Source: Ligilactobacillus sp900765635 (GTDB lineage Bacteria > Bacillota > Bacilli > Lactobacillales > Lactobacillaceae). From it: a DNA stretch of 64,000 nt. Location: assembly GCF_949152225.1 (NCBI RefSeq), contig NZ_CASCJC010000001.1, positions 620,001 through 684,000 of the forward strand. The letters are read 5' to 3'. This document shows positions 16,805 through 26,021 of the stretch, piece after piece. Every line of letters starts with the position of its first letter. Within the stretch, counting starts at the first letter, position 1. The position numbers and the translations under genes are program-made. The notes below the pieces were generated by a model. That model made no database searches, had not been told where the DNA came from, and saw only the letters and a program-made list of their open reading frames with translations.

Positions 16805-17833
16805 ATGCATCAAGAAATTGAATGGATCGAAGCTGTGGCTCCTGATTTATTAGATACCATGAGTCATCGTTTAATGATTTTAAAAAATATCGCTTGGTCG
16901 CAACCTGTTGGACGTCGTTCACTTGCAACGAAGCTGAAATTAAGCGAGCGGGTTTTGCGCACAGAGACTGATTTTTTAAAGAAACAAGGGCTAATCAGTG
17001 TAAATAAGTCAGGAATGAGTTTGACTTATAAGGGCCAAGAAACAATTCAAGGTTTGTCTACCTTTATGGATGAGTTGTTGGGGATTCAACAGCTTGAACG
17101 TAGACTTGCTAGCCAGTTAGGCATTAAGCGTTGCTTGATTGTTCCTGGTGATAGTGATAGTTCAGTTAAGGTCATCGATGCTATGGGAAAATTACTTGAT
17201 GATACGTTAAAGATGTTATTACCCAAAGGCAAAAATATCATTGCTGCGATGGGCGGAACGACGATGGCACGTGTTGCCAATTGTTTGACACCTGATATCG
17301 CACACGAGCGTGAATTATTATTTGTCCCTGCTAGGGGTGGAATTAGTGAACGTATTGATATTCAAGCCAATAATGTTTGTGCTCAGATGGCATTAAGAAC
17401 CGGTGGGAAACATCGTACCTTATATGTGCCAGAGCAAGTAAGCGAAGATACGTATTATCCGTTGCTACAAGAGCCGGTCGTTCAAGAAGTCGTTACTTTG
17501 ATTGCTCAAAGTAATGTGGCCTTACACAGTGTTGGTGAGGCAATTAGAATGGCTAAAAGACGTGCTATGAAACCTGAAGTGATTGAAATGTTACAACAAA
17601 AGCACGCGGTAGCTGAGGCGTTTGGTTATTTCTTTGATGAACAAGGAAATGTCGTCTATAAGATTCCACGGATAGGATTACAACTTGAAGATCTCGCTTC
17701 AATGGACTGTGTATTAGCAGTTGCCGGAGGTTCATCAAAAGCTAAGGCAATTGTTGCATACATGAAACACGCACCCAAACAGACCTGTTTGATTACAGAT
17801 CAAGGTGCTGCTAAGATGATTTTAAAAGGGTAG
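16805..17833 (+). CDS. cggR: Central glycolytic genes regulator CggR
   Basis: SorC/DeoR-type repressor of lower glycolysis. It has an N-terminal winged helix (PVGRRSLATKLKLSERVLR) and a C-terminal sugar-phosphate effector domain that binds fructose-1,6-bisphosphate in the Bacillus homologue. I start it at ATG 16805 (MHQEIEWIEAVAPDLL), 342 residues, using AAAGGTGA at 16790-16797; the in-frame GTG at 16778 lies within the operator. It is the first gene of the cluster it controls, followed 61 bases later by gap, with a hairpin over its own stop codon. Confidence 0.93.
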   Translation: MHQEIEWIEAVAPDLLDTMSHRLMILKNIAWSQPVGRRSLATKLKLSERVLRTETDFLKKQGLISVNKSGMSLTYKGQETIQGLSTFMDELLGIQQLERRLASQLGIKRCLIVPGDSDSSVKVIDAMGKLLDDTLKMLLPKGKNIIAAMGGTTMARVANCLTPDIAHERELLFVPARGGISERIDIQANNVCAQMALRTGGKHRTLYVPEQVSEDTYYPLLQEPVVQEVVTLIAQSNVALHSVGEAIRMAKRRAMKPEVIEMLQQKHAVAEAFGYFFDEQGNVVYKIPRIGLQLEDLASMDCVLAVAGGSSKAKAIVAYMKHAPKQTCLITDQGAAKMILKG

Positions 17834-17857
17834 TGTTTAGTCAGACATTACTTTTTA
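17830..17857 (+). terminator. Hairpin between cggR and gap
   Basis: GTAGTGT and ACATTAC form a 7-bp stem with one wobble pair around TTAGTCAG, followed by TTTTT. The cggR stop codon is inside the left arm. It looks like a weak terminator or processing element; in Bacillus the cggR-gapA transcript is cleaved near the end of cggR so that gap mRNA is more abundant. Confidence 0.6.
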
Positions 17858-17894
17858 AAATAAATTTTTATTTCCTAAAGGAGGAAATTTTAGT

Positions 17895-18908
17895 ATGACT
17901 ACTAAAGTAGGTATTAATGGTTTTGGCCGTATCGGTCGTTTAGCATTCCGTCGTATTGCTCAAACATCTAAGGATTTGGAAGTTGTTGCTATTAACGACT
18001 TAACATCTCCAGCAATGTTGGCACACTTATTAAAATATGATACAGCTCATGGTCAATTTGACGCTGAAATTTCTGCTACAGAAAATGCTCTTGTTGTTAA
18101 CGGCAAGACAATTCCTGTTTACGCAGAAGCAGACGCACGCAACATTCCTTGGGTTAAAAACGACGGTGTTGATTTAGTTCTTGAATCAACAGGTTTCTAC
18201 ACATCCGAAGAAAAAGCATCTGCACATATCGAAGCAGGCGCAAAGAAAGTTTTAATCTCTGCTCCAGCTGGCAAGATCAAGACAATCGTTTACGGTGTTA
18301 ACGATAACGAAATTACACCAGAAGACAAGATTGTTTCTGCAGCTTCATGTACAACAAACTGCTTGGCACCACTTGCAAAAGCTGTTAACGATGCATTCGG
18401 TATTAAAGCTGGTACAATGACAACAATCCATGCTTACACAGCTACACAAAAATTACAAGATGGTCCAGATCGTGGTGGCAACGTACGTAACGCTCGTGCA
18501 GCTGCTCAAAACACAATTCCTCATTCAACAGGTGCTGCTAAAGCTATCGGTTTAGTTGTTCCTGAATTGAACGGTAAATTAGATGGTCATGCTCAACGTG
18601 TTCCTGTTATCACAGGTTCTTTAACAGAATTAGTTGCAACATTAGACAAAGAAGTTACAGCTGAAGAAGTTAACGAAGCAGTTAAGAAAGTTACAGAAAA
18701 CAACCCATCATTTGGTTACAATGCAGATGGTATTGTTTCTGCTGATATCATCGGTACAACATTTGGTTCAATCTTTGACCCAACTCAAACACAAGTTGTT
18801 GGTAAAGGTGAAGGCCAAGTTGTTAAGACTGTTGCATGGTACGATAACGAAGCTGGCTTTACAGCTCAAATGATCCGTACATTAGAAAAATTTGCTAGCA
18901 TGCTTTAA
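17895..18908 (+). CDS. gap: Glyceraldehyde-3-phosphate dehydrogenase (glycolytic)
   Basis: Oxidises glyceraldehyde-3-phosphate to 1,3-bisphosphoglycerate with NAD+, in the cytoplasm. The Rossmann motif GFGRIGR is at 9-15 and the catalytic Cys152 lies in SCTTNC; 337 residues is normal. AAAGGAGGAAA precedes the ATG, and codon choice is strongly biased to a few codons, as expected of a very highly expressed gene. It belongs to the CggR-controlled cggR-gap-pgk-tpiA series. Confidence 0.98.
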   Translation: MTTKVGINGFGRIGRLAFRRIAQTSKDLEVVAINDLTSPAMLAHLLKYDTAHGQFDAEISATENALVVNGKTIPVYAEADARNIPWVKNDGVDLVLESTGFYTSEEKASAHIEAGAKKVLISAPAGKIKTIVYGVNDNEITPEDKIVSAASCTTNCLAPLAKAVNDAFGIKAGTMTTIHAYTATQKLQDGPDRGGNVRNARAAAQNTIPHSTGAAKAIGLVVPELNGKLDGHAQRVPVITGSLTELVATLDKEVTAEEVNEAVKKVTENNPSFGYNADGIVSADIIGTTFGSIFDPTQTQVVGKGEGQVVKTVAWYDNEAGFTAQMIRTLEKFASML

Positions 18909-18991
18909 TATTTAGCTTTTGCTAAATATCCCGACTGCTTAGCAGGTTATTAAGGCGGGGGGAGGCAAAACTTCCTTCGCCTTTTATTTTT
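18908..18991 (+). terminator. Two hairpins between gap and pgk
   Basis: ATATTTAGC-TTTT-GCTAAATAT (18908-18929) is a perfect stem without a U-tract. A second, AAGGCGgggGGAG with CTTCCttCGCCTT (18952-18984), is followed by a T-rich stretch and looks like a partial terminator. Together they may tune the amount of gap relative to pgk message. Confidence 0.6.
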
Positions 18992-19017
18992 AATAAAAAT
19001 AATGGAGGTTTATGCAC

Positions 19018-20211
19018 ATGGCTAAACTTATCGTTTCTGATTTAAAAGACCTTAAAGGTAAAAAAGTTTTAATTCGTGTTGACTTTAATGTTCCTATTAA
19101 AGACGGTGTGATTGGTGATGACAACCGTATGGTAGCTGCTTTACCAACTATCAATTACGTACTTGAACAAGGTGGTAAAGCAATCTTATTCTCACATCTT
19201 GGCCGTATCAAGACAGAAGAAGACAAGAAGTCTTTGAGCTTACGTCCAGTTGCTGAACATTTAGCAGAATTGTTAAACAAGCCAGTAACATTTGTACCAG
19301 CTACACGTGGTGCACAATTAGAAGAAGCTATCGCAAAAATGGAAGATGGCGATGTTTTAGTTGTTGAAAATACACGTTTTGAAGATTTAGATGGTAAAAA
19401 AGAATCCAAAAATGATCCTGAATTAGGTAAATACTGGGCTTCTTTAGGCGATGTTTACATTAACGATGCATTTGGTACAGCACACCGTGCACACGCATCT
19501 AACGTAGGTATCGCAAGCAACATGCAACAAGCAGCAGCTGGTTTCTTATTAGAAAAAGAAATCAAATTCTTAGGTGAAGCTGTTGACAACCCAGCACATC
19601 CATTCGTTGCTATTTTAGGTGGTGCAAAGGTTTCCGATAAGATTGGTGTTATTACACATCTTTTAGATAAAGCTGACAAGATTATTGTTGGTGGTGGGAT
19701 GACTTACACATTCTACGCTGCTAAAGGTATTAAGATTGGTAACTCTTTAGTTGAAACTGATAAGATTGAATTAGCTAAGGAATTACTTGAAAAAGCTGGC
19801 GATAAGTTAGTATTACCTGTTGATAACGTTTGTGCAAAAGAATTTAGTAACGATGTACCTAATAAAGTATTTGAAGGTGACATTGCCGATGGCTACATGG
19901 CTCTTGATATCGGACCAAAATCTGTTGCTTTATTCAAAGAAACTTTAGCAGACGCTAAGACTGTTGTTTGGAACGGACCTATGGGCGTATTTGAAATGAG
20001 CAACTACGCTAAAGGTACACTTGAAATCGGTGAATTCTTAGGTACATTAAGCGATGCTACAACAATCGTTGGTGGTGGCGATTCAACAGCTGCTGTTAAG
20101 AAACTTGGTGTTTCTGACAAGTTGACTCATATCTCAACAGGTGGTGGCGCATCTCTTGAATATCTTGAAGGTAAAGAATTACCAGGAATTGCTGCTGTTT
20201 CCGATAAATAA
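19018..20211 (+). CDS. pgk: Phosphoglycerate kinase
   Basis: Transfers phosphate from 1,3-bisphosphoglycerate to ADP. Typical motifs are DFNVP near the N-terminus, the substrate-binding SHLGR, and the nucleotide-binding GGGDSTAA with TGGGAS near the end. The start is taken at the second ATG (19018, MAKLIVSDLKDL, 397 residues), which is 9 bases from TGGAGG; the first ATG at 19012 is too close to it. Highly biased codon use. Confidence 0.97.
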   Translation: MAKLIVSDLKDLKGKKVLIRVDFNVPIKDGVIGDDNRMVAALPTINYVLEQGGKAILFSHLGRIKTEEDKKSLSLRPVAEHLAELLNKPVTFVPATRGAQLEEAIAKMEDGDVLVVENTRFEDLDGKKESKNDPELGKYWASLGDVYINDAFGTAHRAHASNVGIASNMQQAAAGFLLEKEIKFLGEAVDNPAHPFVAILGGAKVSDKIGVITHLLDKADKIIVGGGMTYTFYAAKGIKIGNSLVETDKIELAKELLEKAGDKLVLPVDNVCAKEFSNDVPNKVFEGDIADGYMALDIGPKSVALFKETLADAKTVVWNGPMGVFEMSNYAKGTLEIGEFLGTLSDATTIVGGGDSTAAVKKLGVSDKLTHISTGGGASLEYLEGKELPGIAAVSDK

Positions 20212-20276
20212 TAGCTTTTAAAAAGACTATTCACGGGGAGGTTAATGCCTCCCTAATGTGTGAAAGGATGATTATT

Positions 20277-21032
20277 GTGCGTAAACCAATTATTGCAGGT
20301 AACTGGAAGATGAACATGAATCCAGTTCAAACAGTTGAATTTGTAAACGCAGTTAAGGATAACTTACCTTGTGGTTGCAAGGTTGAATCAGTAATCGCTG
20401 CACCCGCAGTTGATTTGGCTGCTTTAATCGAAGCTGCTAAGGGTTCAAACTTAAAAGTTGCTGCTGAAAACTGCTACTTTGAAGATGAAGGTGCCTTCAC
20501 TGGTGAAACTTCACCTAAAGTTTTAAAAGAAATGGGTGTTGATTACGTAGTTATCGGTCACTCCGAACGTCGTGATTACTTCCATGAAACAGATGAAGAC
20601 ATCAACAAGAAAGCACATGCTATCTTTAAAAATGGCATGACACCAATTCTTTGCTGTGGTGAATCTTTAGAAACACGTGAAGCTGGCAAAGAAAAAGAAT
20701 GGGTAGAAGCTCAAATCGTTGCTGGCCTTAAAGATTTAAGCGCCCAACAAGTTTCTCAATTAGTGATTGCTTATGAACCAATCTGGGCAATCGGTACAGG
20801 TAAGACAGCTACTGCAGACCAAGCACAAGAAATCTGTGCAGTTGTTCGTCAAACAGTTGCTAAGTTATATGATCAAACAGTTGCTGATGCTGTTCGTATT
20901 CAATACGGTGGCTCAGTGAAACCAGAAAATGTTAAGGAATTAATGGCAAAAGAAGATATCGACGGTGGTTTAGTCGGCGGTGCTTCCTTGATTCCTGAAT
21001 CATACTTACAATTAGTTAACTATCAAGACTAA
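20277..21032 (+). CDS. tpiA: Triosephosphate isomerase
   Basis: Interconverts dihydroxyacetone phosphate and glyceraldehyde-3-phosphate. Motifs are GNWKMN (catalytic Lys at 11), GHSERR (catalytic His) and YEPIWAIGTG (catalytic Glu). I start it at GTG 20277 (MRKPIIAGNWKMN, 251 residues), which has AAAGGATG upstream; an in-frame ATG at 20256 would add seven atypical residues. A hairpin GGGAGG-TTAATG-CCTCCC (about 20237-20254) sits between pgk and tpiA without a U-tract. Confidence 0.96.
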   Translation: MRKPIIAGNWKMNMNPVQTVEFVNAVKDNLPCGCKVESVIAAPAVDLAALIEAAKGSNLKVAAENCYFEDEGAFTGETSPKVLKEMGVDYVVIGHSERRDYFHETDEDINKKAHAIFKNGMTPILCCGESLETREAGKEKEWVEAQIVAGLKDLSAQQVSQLVIAYEPIWAIGTGKTATADQAQEICAVVRQTVAKLYDQTVADAVRIQYGGSVKPENVKELMAKEDIDGGLVGGASLIPESYLQLVNYQD

Positions 21033-21056
21033 TTTTTCTGAAAATTAGTTGTTTTT
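21029..21056 (+). terminator. Terminator after tpiA
   Basis: CTAATTTT-TCTG-AAAATTAG (21029-21048) is a perfect 8-bp AT-rich stem, followed by TTGTTTTT. It starts in the tpiA stop region and separates tpiA from eno. Confidence 0.65.
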
Positions 21057-21057
21057 A

Positions 21058-21094
21058 TTGAAAGTCCGCGGTAAAAACTGTTAAAATATTACCG
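21058..21094 (+). promoter_or_regulatory. Probable eno promoter with an inverted repeat
   Basis: TTGAAA (21058-21063) and TAAAAT (21082-21087) are separated by 18 bases. CGGTAA (21069-21074) and TTACCG (21089-21094) form a perfect 6-bp inverted repeat bracketing the -10, so a regulator could bind here. The promoter would make eno independent of the CggR operon. Confidence 0.55.
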
Positions 21095-21141
21095 AGGACA
21101 TATTTCTCAAAAGTCAATCAAACTCAAAGGAGAGTAATAAA

Positions 21142-22467
21142 ATGTCTGCAATTACAGAAATTTATGCTCGCGAAGTCTTAGACTCACGCGGTAACCCAAC
21201 AGTTGAAGCTGAAGTTTACACAGAAGCTGGTGCATTCGGTCGTGGAATCGTTCCTTCTGGTGCTTCTACTGGTGAACACGAAGCTGTTGAATTACGTGAC
21301 GGTGACAAGTCCCGTTACATGGGCAAAGGTGTTACAAAAGCTGTTGCTAACGTAAACAACATCATTGCTAAAGAAATTATCGGTTATGAAGTAACTGATC
21401 AAGTTGCTATCGATAAAGCTATGATCGCTTTAGATGGCACACCAAACAAAGGTAAATTAGGTGCTAACGCTATCTTAGCTGTTTCTATCGCTGTTGCTCG
21501 TGCAGCTGCTGATGAATTAGAAGTACCTTTGTACAACTACTTGGGTGGTTTCAACGCACACGTATTACCAACACCAATGATGAACGTTATCAACGGTGGT
21601 GCTCACTCTGATAACAAAGTTGACTTCCAAGAATTCATGATCATGCCTGTTGGTGCATCTTCTATCAAAGAAGCTATCCGTATGGGTTCTGAAACATTCC
21701 ATAACTTACAAAAATTATTGGCAGCAGATGGTAAAGCAACTTCTGTTGGTGATGAAGGTGGTTTTGCTCCTGACTTTGCTAACAACGAAGAACCATTACA
21801 ATACTTGATGAAAGCTATCGAAGCTGCTGGTTACAAACCAGGTAAAGACGTTGCAATCGCAGTTGACGTTGCTTCTTCAGAATTATGGGATGCAGAAACT
21901 AAGAAATACAAGTTACGTTGGTCAACAGGTGAAGAATTCACATCTACAGAATTCATCAAGTATCTTGAAAGCTTGGTTGACAAATATCCTATCATTTCTA
22001 TCGAAGATCCTATCGATGAAAACAACTGGGATGACTGGAAAGAAATCACAGCTGAACTTGGTAAGAAAGTTCAATTAGTTGGTGATGACTTCTTCGTAAC
22101 AAACACACAATACCTTAAGAAAGGTATCTCTGTAGGTGCAGCTAACTCCATCTTAATCAAAGTTAACCAAATCGGTACTTTGACAGAAACAATGGAAGCT
22201 ATCGAAATGGCTAAAGAAGCTGGCTACACAGCTATCGTTTCTCACCGTTCTGGTGAAACAGAAGATACAACAATTTCTGATTTGGTTGTTGCTACAAACG
22301 CAGGCCAAATCAAGACTGGTTCTATGAGCCGTACAGATCGTATCGCTAAGTACAACCAATTAATGCGTATCGAAGATCAATTGACAGAAACAGTTGCAGA
22401 ATACAAGGGTATCAACTCATTCTACAACTTAAGCGAAGTTGCTCGTCAAGACATCGTTAACAAATAA
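21142..22467 (+). CDS. eno: Enolase
   Basis: Converts 2-phosphoglycerate to phosphoenolpyruvate with Mg2+. GDEGGFAP and KVNQIGT are in their usual places, and SHRSGETED carries the catalytic His region. At 441 residues it is slightly longer than the commonest 430, with the extra residues at the C-terminus. AAAGGAGAG precedes the ATG. Codon use is as biased as in gap. Phosphoglycerate mutase proper is not in this cluster. Confidence 0.97.
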   Translation: MSAITEIYAREVLDSRGNPTVEAEVYTEAGAFGRGIVPSGASTGEHEAVELRDGDKSRYMGKGVTKAVANVNNIIAKEIIGYEVTDQVAIDKAMIALDGTPNKGKLGANAILAVSIAVARAAADELEVPLYNYLGGFNAHVLPTPMMNVINGGAHSDNKVDFQEFMIMPVGASSIKEAIRMGSETFHNLQKLLAADGKATSVGDEGGFAPDFANNEEPLQYLMKAIEAAGYKPGKDVAIAVDVASSELWDAETKKYKLRWSTGEEFTSTEFIKYLESLVDKYPIISIEDPIDENNWDDWKEITAELGKKVQLVGDDFFVTNTQYLKKGISVGAANSILIKVNQIGTLTETMEAIEMAKEAGYTAIVSHRSGETEDTTISDLVVATNAGQIKTGSMSRTDRIAKYNQLMRIEDQLTETVAEYKGINSFYNLSEVARQDIVNK

Positions 22468-22472
22468 TCATA

Positions 22473-22772
22473 ATGATTAGTAAAAAAGACAAGTTTCATT
22501 TAAGAAGCTTGTCTTTTTTGCTTTTTATGGCTCTTTTTGCTGGATTTTCAAGTATTTTGTCTTTAATATTAAAAAGTTTTTTGATAGAGTCAATCTTTCT
22601 TTCAAAATTATTTGCTTTCATTCTAACAGATATTTTTATTTGTCTGTTTTTTGCAAAAAAATTATTTTTCCATTTAGTTAAAAGTTCTTGCGAAGGGTTA
22701 AGGATGTCTTTTTTGCTGAATTTAATGAAATCTGCTTGGAAAAATGGCTTTAAGTATGTTATATTAGAGTAG
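22473..22772 (+). CDS. Doubtful small membrane-protein ORF after eno
   Basis: An open frame of 99 residues with a basic N-terminus (MISKKDKFHLR) and two hydrophobic stretches (about residues 14-35 and 42-68). It has no ribosome site, its first 15 codons lie inside the eno terminator, and the secG promoter lies in its last codons. The composition could simply reflect AT-rich, T-skewed DNA. I do not recognise it and think it more likely unreal than real. Confidence 0.25.
   Translation: MISKKDKFHLRSLSFLLFMALFAGFSSILSLILKSFLIESIFLSKLFAFILTDIFICLFFAKKLFFHLVKSSCEGLRMSFLLNLMKSAWKNGFKYVILE
22482..22519 (+). terminator. Terminator after eno
   Basis: AAAAAAGACAAG (22482-22493) and CTTGTCTTTTTT (22508-22519) form a perfect 12-bp stem and supply their own U-tract. 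Confidence 0.85.
22736..22765 (+). promoter_or_regulatory. Probable secG promoter
   Basis: TTGGAA (22736-22741) and TATATT (22760-22765) are separated by 18 bases, with TG one base upstream of the -10. The secG start is 44 bases downstream. Confidence 0.6.
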
Positions 22773-22809
22773 ATGTAGATTACCTAAACGGGTGAGGAGG
22801 ATACTTTAA

Positions 22810-23046
22810 TTGTATAATATACTCTTAACACTGCTTATTATTGTGGCGGTTTTAATTATCATTGCGGTGATGATGCAACCAGCTAAGACAGATAATGCAT
22901 CGACAGCTTTATCTGGTGGTGCAGCCGAACTTTTCAGTAAACAAAAGCCACGTGGTTTTGAAGCCTTCATGCAAAAAGTTACAACGGTCTTAGGAATTAT
23001 TTTCTTTGTATTAGCATTGGCTTTGGTATATATTTCATCACATTAG
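22810..23046 (+). CDS. secG: Preprotein translocase subunit SecG
   Basis: Small membrane subunit that assists the SecYE channel. Two transmembrane segments (about residues 2-20 and 55-75) flank a glycine-containing cytoplasmic loop; 78 residues is normal. The start is TTG with GAGGAGG 9 bases upstream. It is followed by a strong terminator and by rnr, the usual Firmicutes order secG-rnr-smpB. Confidence 0.93.
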   Translation: MYNILLTLLIIVAVLIIIAVMMQPAKTDNASTALSGGAAELFSKQKPRGFEAFMQKVTTVLGIIFFVLALALVYISSH

Positions 23047-23054
23047 CTTAAAAG

Positions 23055-23090
23055 ACCCCCTGCATTTAAGTTCTCAGGGGGTTTTTTCTT
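23055..23090 (+). terminator. Terminator after secG
   Basis: CCCCCTG (23056-23062) and CAGGGGG (23075-23081) pair perfectly around a 12-base loop and are followed by TTTTTT. Confidence 0.92.
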
Positions 23091-23126
23091 GCTAATTTAA
23101 GATTTAACGAATAGAAGAGGATATAG

Positions 23127-25469
23127 ATGAGTAAAAAAGAATTAGCTATTAAGATTTTAGGCTATTTTGAAGAAGAACCGAATGCAAAATATTCGGTACA
23201 ACAGCTAGTAGACAAGCTAGCAATGACAGGACCAGGACAATTTAAATTTGTTGTACAAGCGCTAGCTCAATTAGAACATGAACAAAAGATTAAACTAGAT
23301 GATAATGATTTATTTTCGTTGATCCAAGTGCAACAGTTGCCACGCTTTACTGGAGTGTTTCATGCTAGTGATCGTGGGTTTGGTTTTGTGACAGTTGATC
23401 CTGAAAGTCCGGACTTTTTTATCAATCCAACGCAAACAAATGGCGCATTAAACGGCGATGAAGTTGAAGTTGAAATGACCAATCCCGGCAATCCCACACA
23501 AGGTAAGAGTCCAGAAGGACGTATTGTTAATGTGTTAGAGCGTGCGTTAAAACAAGTTGTTGGTGAATTTAAGTACTTAGAAGAAGGTAATAAATTTGCT
23601 AATGTTATTGGGACGATTCACCTTAAGGATAAAAAGCTTTCGGCGTATCGTTTTTTAGTGGAAGATAAGGGATTACATCCAGTTGAAGGTGAAGTTGTTT
23701 TAGCAGATATTACTGCGTATCCAGATGTTGCTTTACCAGGAATCTTAAAGGGTGTGGTAACTAAAGTAATTGGCAATGTCAACGATCCGGGAATGGATAT
23801 TTTACAGATTGTTTACAAACATGATATTCCAACTGAATTTCCAACAGAAGTTATGCAAGAAGTTGAATTAATTCCAGACCATGTAACAGATAATGATCGT
23901 CAAGGTCGTGTTGATTTAACCGAGCAAAAATTAGTAACAATTGATAGCATTGAATCTAAGGATTTAGATGATGCGGTTAATGTTTGGAAATTGGCCAATG
24001 GAAACTATCATTTAGGTGTGCATATTGCCGATGTTTCCCATTATGTGCGTCCAGGGACTGCATTAGATGCCGAGGCATTTGAGCGGGGGACTTCTGTTTA
24101 TTTAACCGATCGCGTAATTCCGATGTTGCCACATAAGCTATCAAATGGGATTTGCTCTTTGAATCCACAAGTAGAGCGGTGTGCGATGACATGCGAAATG
24201 GAAATTACTCCTGAAGGTGAAGTTGTTAAACATAAGATTTTTCCAAGTATCATTAAATCAACTCAACGCATGACATATGTTGATATTAACAAGATATTAG
24301 AAGCACATGATGAAAAGACACGTGCGCGTTATGAAGAATTAGTGCCAATGTTTGAAGATATGGCACAATTGCATAAGATTTTATTAAAGATGCGTAAACG
24401 CCGTGGTGCAATTGAATTTGAAGATACGGAAGCCAAAATTATCGTTGATGAACAAGGACATCCAATCGATATTCAATTGCGGGAACGCGGGACGAGTGAA
24501 CGAATGGTTGAATCGTTTATGTTGATTGCTAATGAAACAGTGGCACAACATTACAACAAGCTAAATGTACCATTTGTTTATCGTATCCATGAAACGCCTA
24601 AGCCAGAAAAAATCACAGCATTCTTTGAAACGTTGGCTTGCTTTGGAATCGAAGTTACGGGTAAAAAGAGTGAAATTAATGCTAAAATGTTACAAGGCAT
24701 TTTGAAAAAAGTAGCCGGAAAACCAGAAGAAGCGATGATTTCGACTTTGATGTTACGTTCGATGCAACAAGCTAAATACTCTCCACAGCCATTAGGGCAT
24801 TTTGGCTTAGCAGCTAGTGATTATACGCATTTTACATCTCCAATTCGGCGTTATCCAGATTTGATGGTTCATCGATTAATTCGTTTTTACGATGAAAATG
24901 GTATCTCACAACAAGCACAAGATAAGTACCGTTCTAAGTTAGAAGAAATTACAACGCATAGTTCGCAAATGGAACGACGAGCAATCGATGCTGAAAGAGA
25001 TACCGATGCAATGAAGAAAGCCGAATTTATGGCTAATCATGTGGGTGAAGAATTTGATGCAGTGGTCAGTTCAGTTACTAAGTTTGGAATGTTTGTCTCT
25101 TTGCCAAATACGGTTGAAGGTTTAATTCATATTAGTGAAATTAAAGGCGACTATTTTGAATTTGTAGAAAAACACCTAGCATTGGTTGGACGTAAGACAA
25201 AACGAACATATCGAATTGGTCAAGAGATTCGCGTCAAATTGACTAATGTAAATGTTGATCAAAAAGAGATTGATTTTAGTTTACTTCATCCTGAAAATGC
25301 GCCTACAAGTAATTTGTTAGATGGAGTCAAATTACCAGAAATCAGACGTAATAAGCGTGATAATAAAGGTCGTGATGGCCAAAAGAAACGCAATGGTCAT
25401 GGACACAATAATAATCAAAAAAAGCCGTTTTATAAGCAACGCAATAAGCAACAAAAGCGACGTAAATAA
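23127..25469 (+). CDS. rnr: Ribonuclease R
   Basis: Processive 3'-5' exoribonuclease able to degrade structured RNA; it also works with SmpB-tmRNA on nonstop messages, and smpB follows 23 bases later. Order of domains: N-terminal winged helix, two cold-shock domains, the RNB catalytic domain with SIESKDLDDAV near residue 273 (metal-binding aspartates), an S1 domain (FDAVVSSVTKFGMFVSL), and a lysine/arginine/asparagine-rich tail. 780 residues is normal. Confidence 0.97.
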   Translation: MSKKELAIKILGYFEEEPNAKYSVQQLVDKLAMTGPGQFKFVVQALAQLEHEQKIKLDDNDLFSLIQVQQLPRFTGVFHASDRGFGFVTVDPESPDFFINPTQTNGALNGDEVEVEMTNPGNPTQGKSPEGRIVNVLERALKQVVGEFKYLEEGNKFANVIGTIHLKDKKLSAYRFLVEDKGLHPVEGEVVLADITAYPDVALPGILKGVVTKVIGNVNDPGMDILQIVYKHDIPTEFPTEVMQEVELIPDHVTDNDRQGRVDLTEQKLVTIDSIESKDLDDAVNVWKLANGNYHLGVHIADVSHYVRPGTALDAEAFERGTSVYLTDRVIPMLPHKLSNGICSLNPQVERCAMTCEMEITPEGEVVKHKIFPSIIKSTQRMTYVDINKILEAHDEKTRARYEELVPMFEDMAQLHKILLKMRKRRGAIEFEDTEAKIIVDEQGHPIDIQLRERGTSERMVESFMLIANETVAQHYNKLNVPFVYRIHETPKPEKITAFFETLACFGIEVTGKKSEINAKMLQGILKKVAGKPEEAMISTLMLRSMQQAKYSPQPLGHFGLAASDYTHFTSPIRRYPDLMVHRLIRFYDENGISQQAQDKYRSKLEEITTHSSQMERRAIDAERDTDAMKKAEFMANHVGEEFDAVVSSVTKFGMFVSLPNTVEGLIHISEIKGDYFEFVEKHLALVGRKTKRTYRIGQEIRVKLTNVNVDQKEIDFSLLHPENAPTSNLLDGVKLPEIRRNKRDNKGRDGQKKRNGHGHNNNQKKPFYKQRNKQQKRRK

Positions 25470-25492
25470 GACTTTAAGGAGGGGAAAAAGCC

Positions 25493-25960
25493 ATGGCTAA
25501 AAGTAAGTCTAATGATCGCCCTTTAGCACAAAATAAGAAAGCTAGTCATGATTATCATATTTTAGAAACAATCGAGGCTGGAATGGTCTTGACTGGAACA
25601 GAAATTAAATCGATTCGGGCTAGTCGGATTAATTTAAAAGATGGTTTTGCACAGATTAAAAATAATCAAGCATGGTTGATGAATGTGCATATTTCACCAT
25701 ACGATCAAGGAAATCAGTTTAATCATGATCCGTTGCGTAATCGGAAGTTACTTTTGCATAAAAAAGAAATTCAGCAATTGGCAGCTAAAGTGGCTAATAA
25801 AGGAATTACGCTAGTACCATTGAAAGTTTACATTAAGCATGGCTTTGCTAAAGTTTTAATTGGTGTTGCACAAGGAAAACATGATTATGATAAGCGTGAA
25901 ACGATTAAACGACGTGATCAAGAACGCGAAATTCGGCGTACCCTTAAGAATTATGGCTAA
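25493..25960 (+). CDS. smpB: SsrA-binding protein SmpB
   Basis: Binds tmRNA and takes it to stalled ribosomes for trans-translation. N-terminal NKKASHDYHILE and central GTEIKSIRASRINLKDGFAQI are characteristic, as is the basic tail (KRETIKRRDQEREIRR); 155 residues is normal. AAGGAGGGG lies 8 bases before the ATG. The tmRNA gene itself is not found downstream in the window. Confidence 0.97.
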   Translation: MAKSKSNDRPLAQNKKASHDYHILETIEAGMVLTGTEIKSIRASRINLKDGFAQIKNNQAWLMNVHISPYDQGNQFNHDPLRNRKLLLHKKEIQQLAAKVANKGITLVPLKVYIKHGFAKVLIGVAQGKHDYDKRETIKRRDQEREIRRTLKNYG

Positions 25961-25988
25961 AAGCATCTCAATTAGAGATGCTTTTTTT
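25960..25988 (+). terminator. Terminator after smpB
   Basis: AAGCATCTC-AATTA-GAGATGCTT is a perfect 9-bp stem followed by a run of T. It starts at the smpB stop codon. Confidence 0.92.
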
Positions 25989-26021
25989 AGATATAAGGCT
26001 AATTTTATAAAAAATTAAAAT

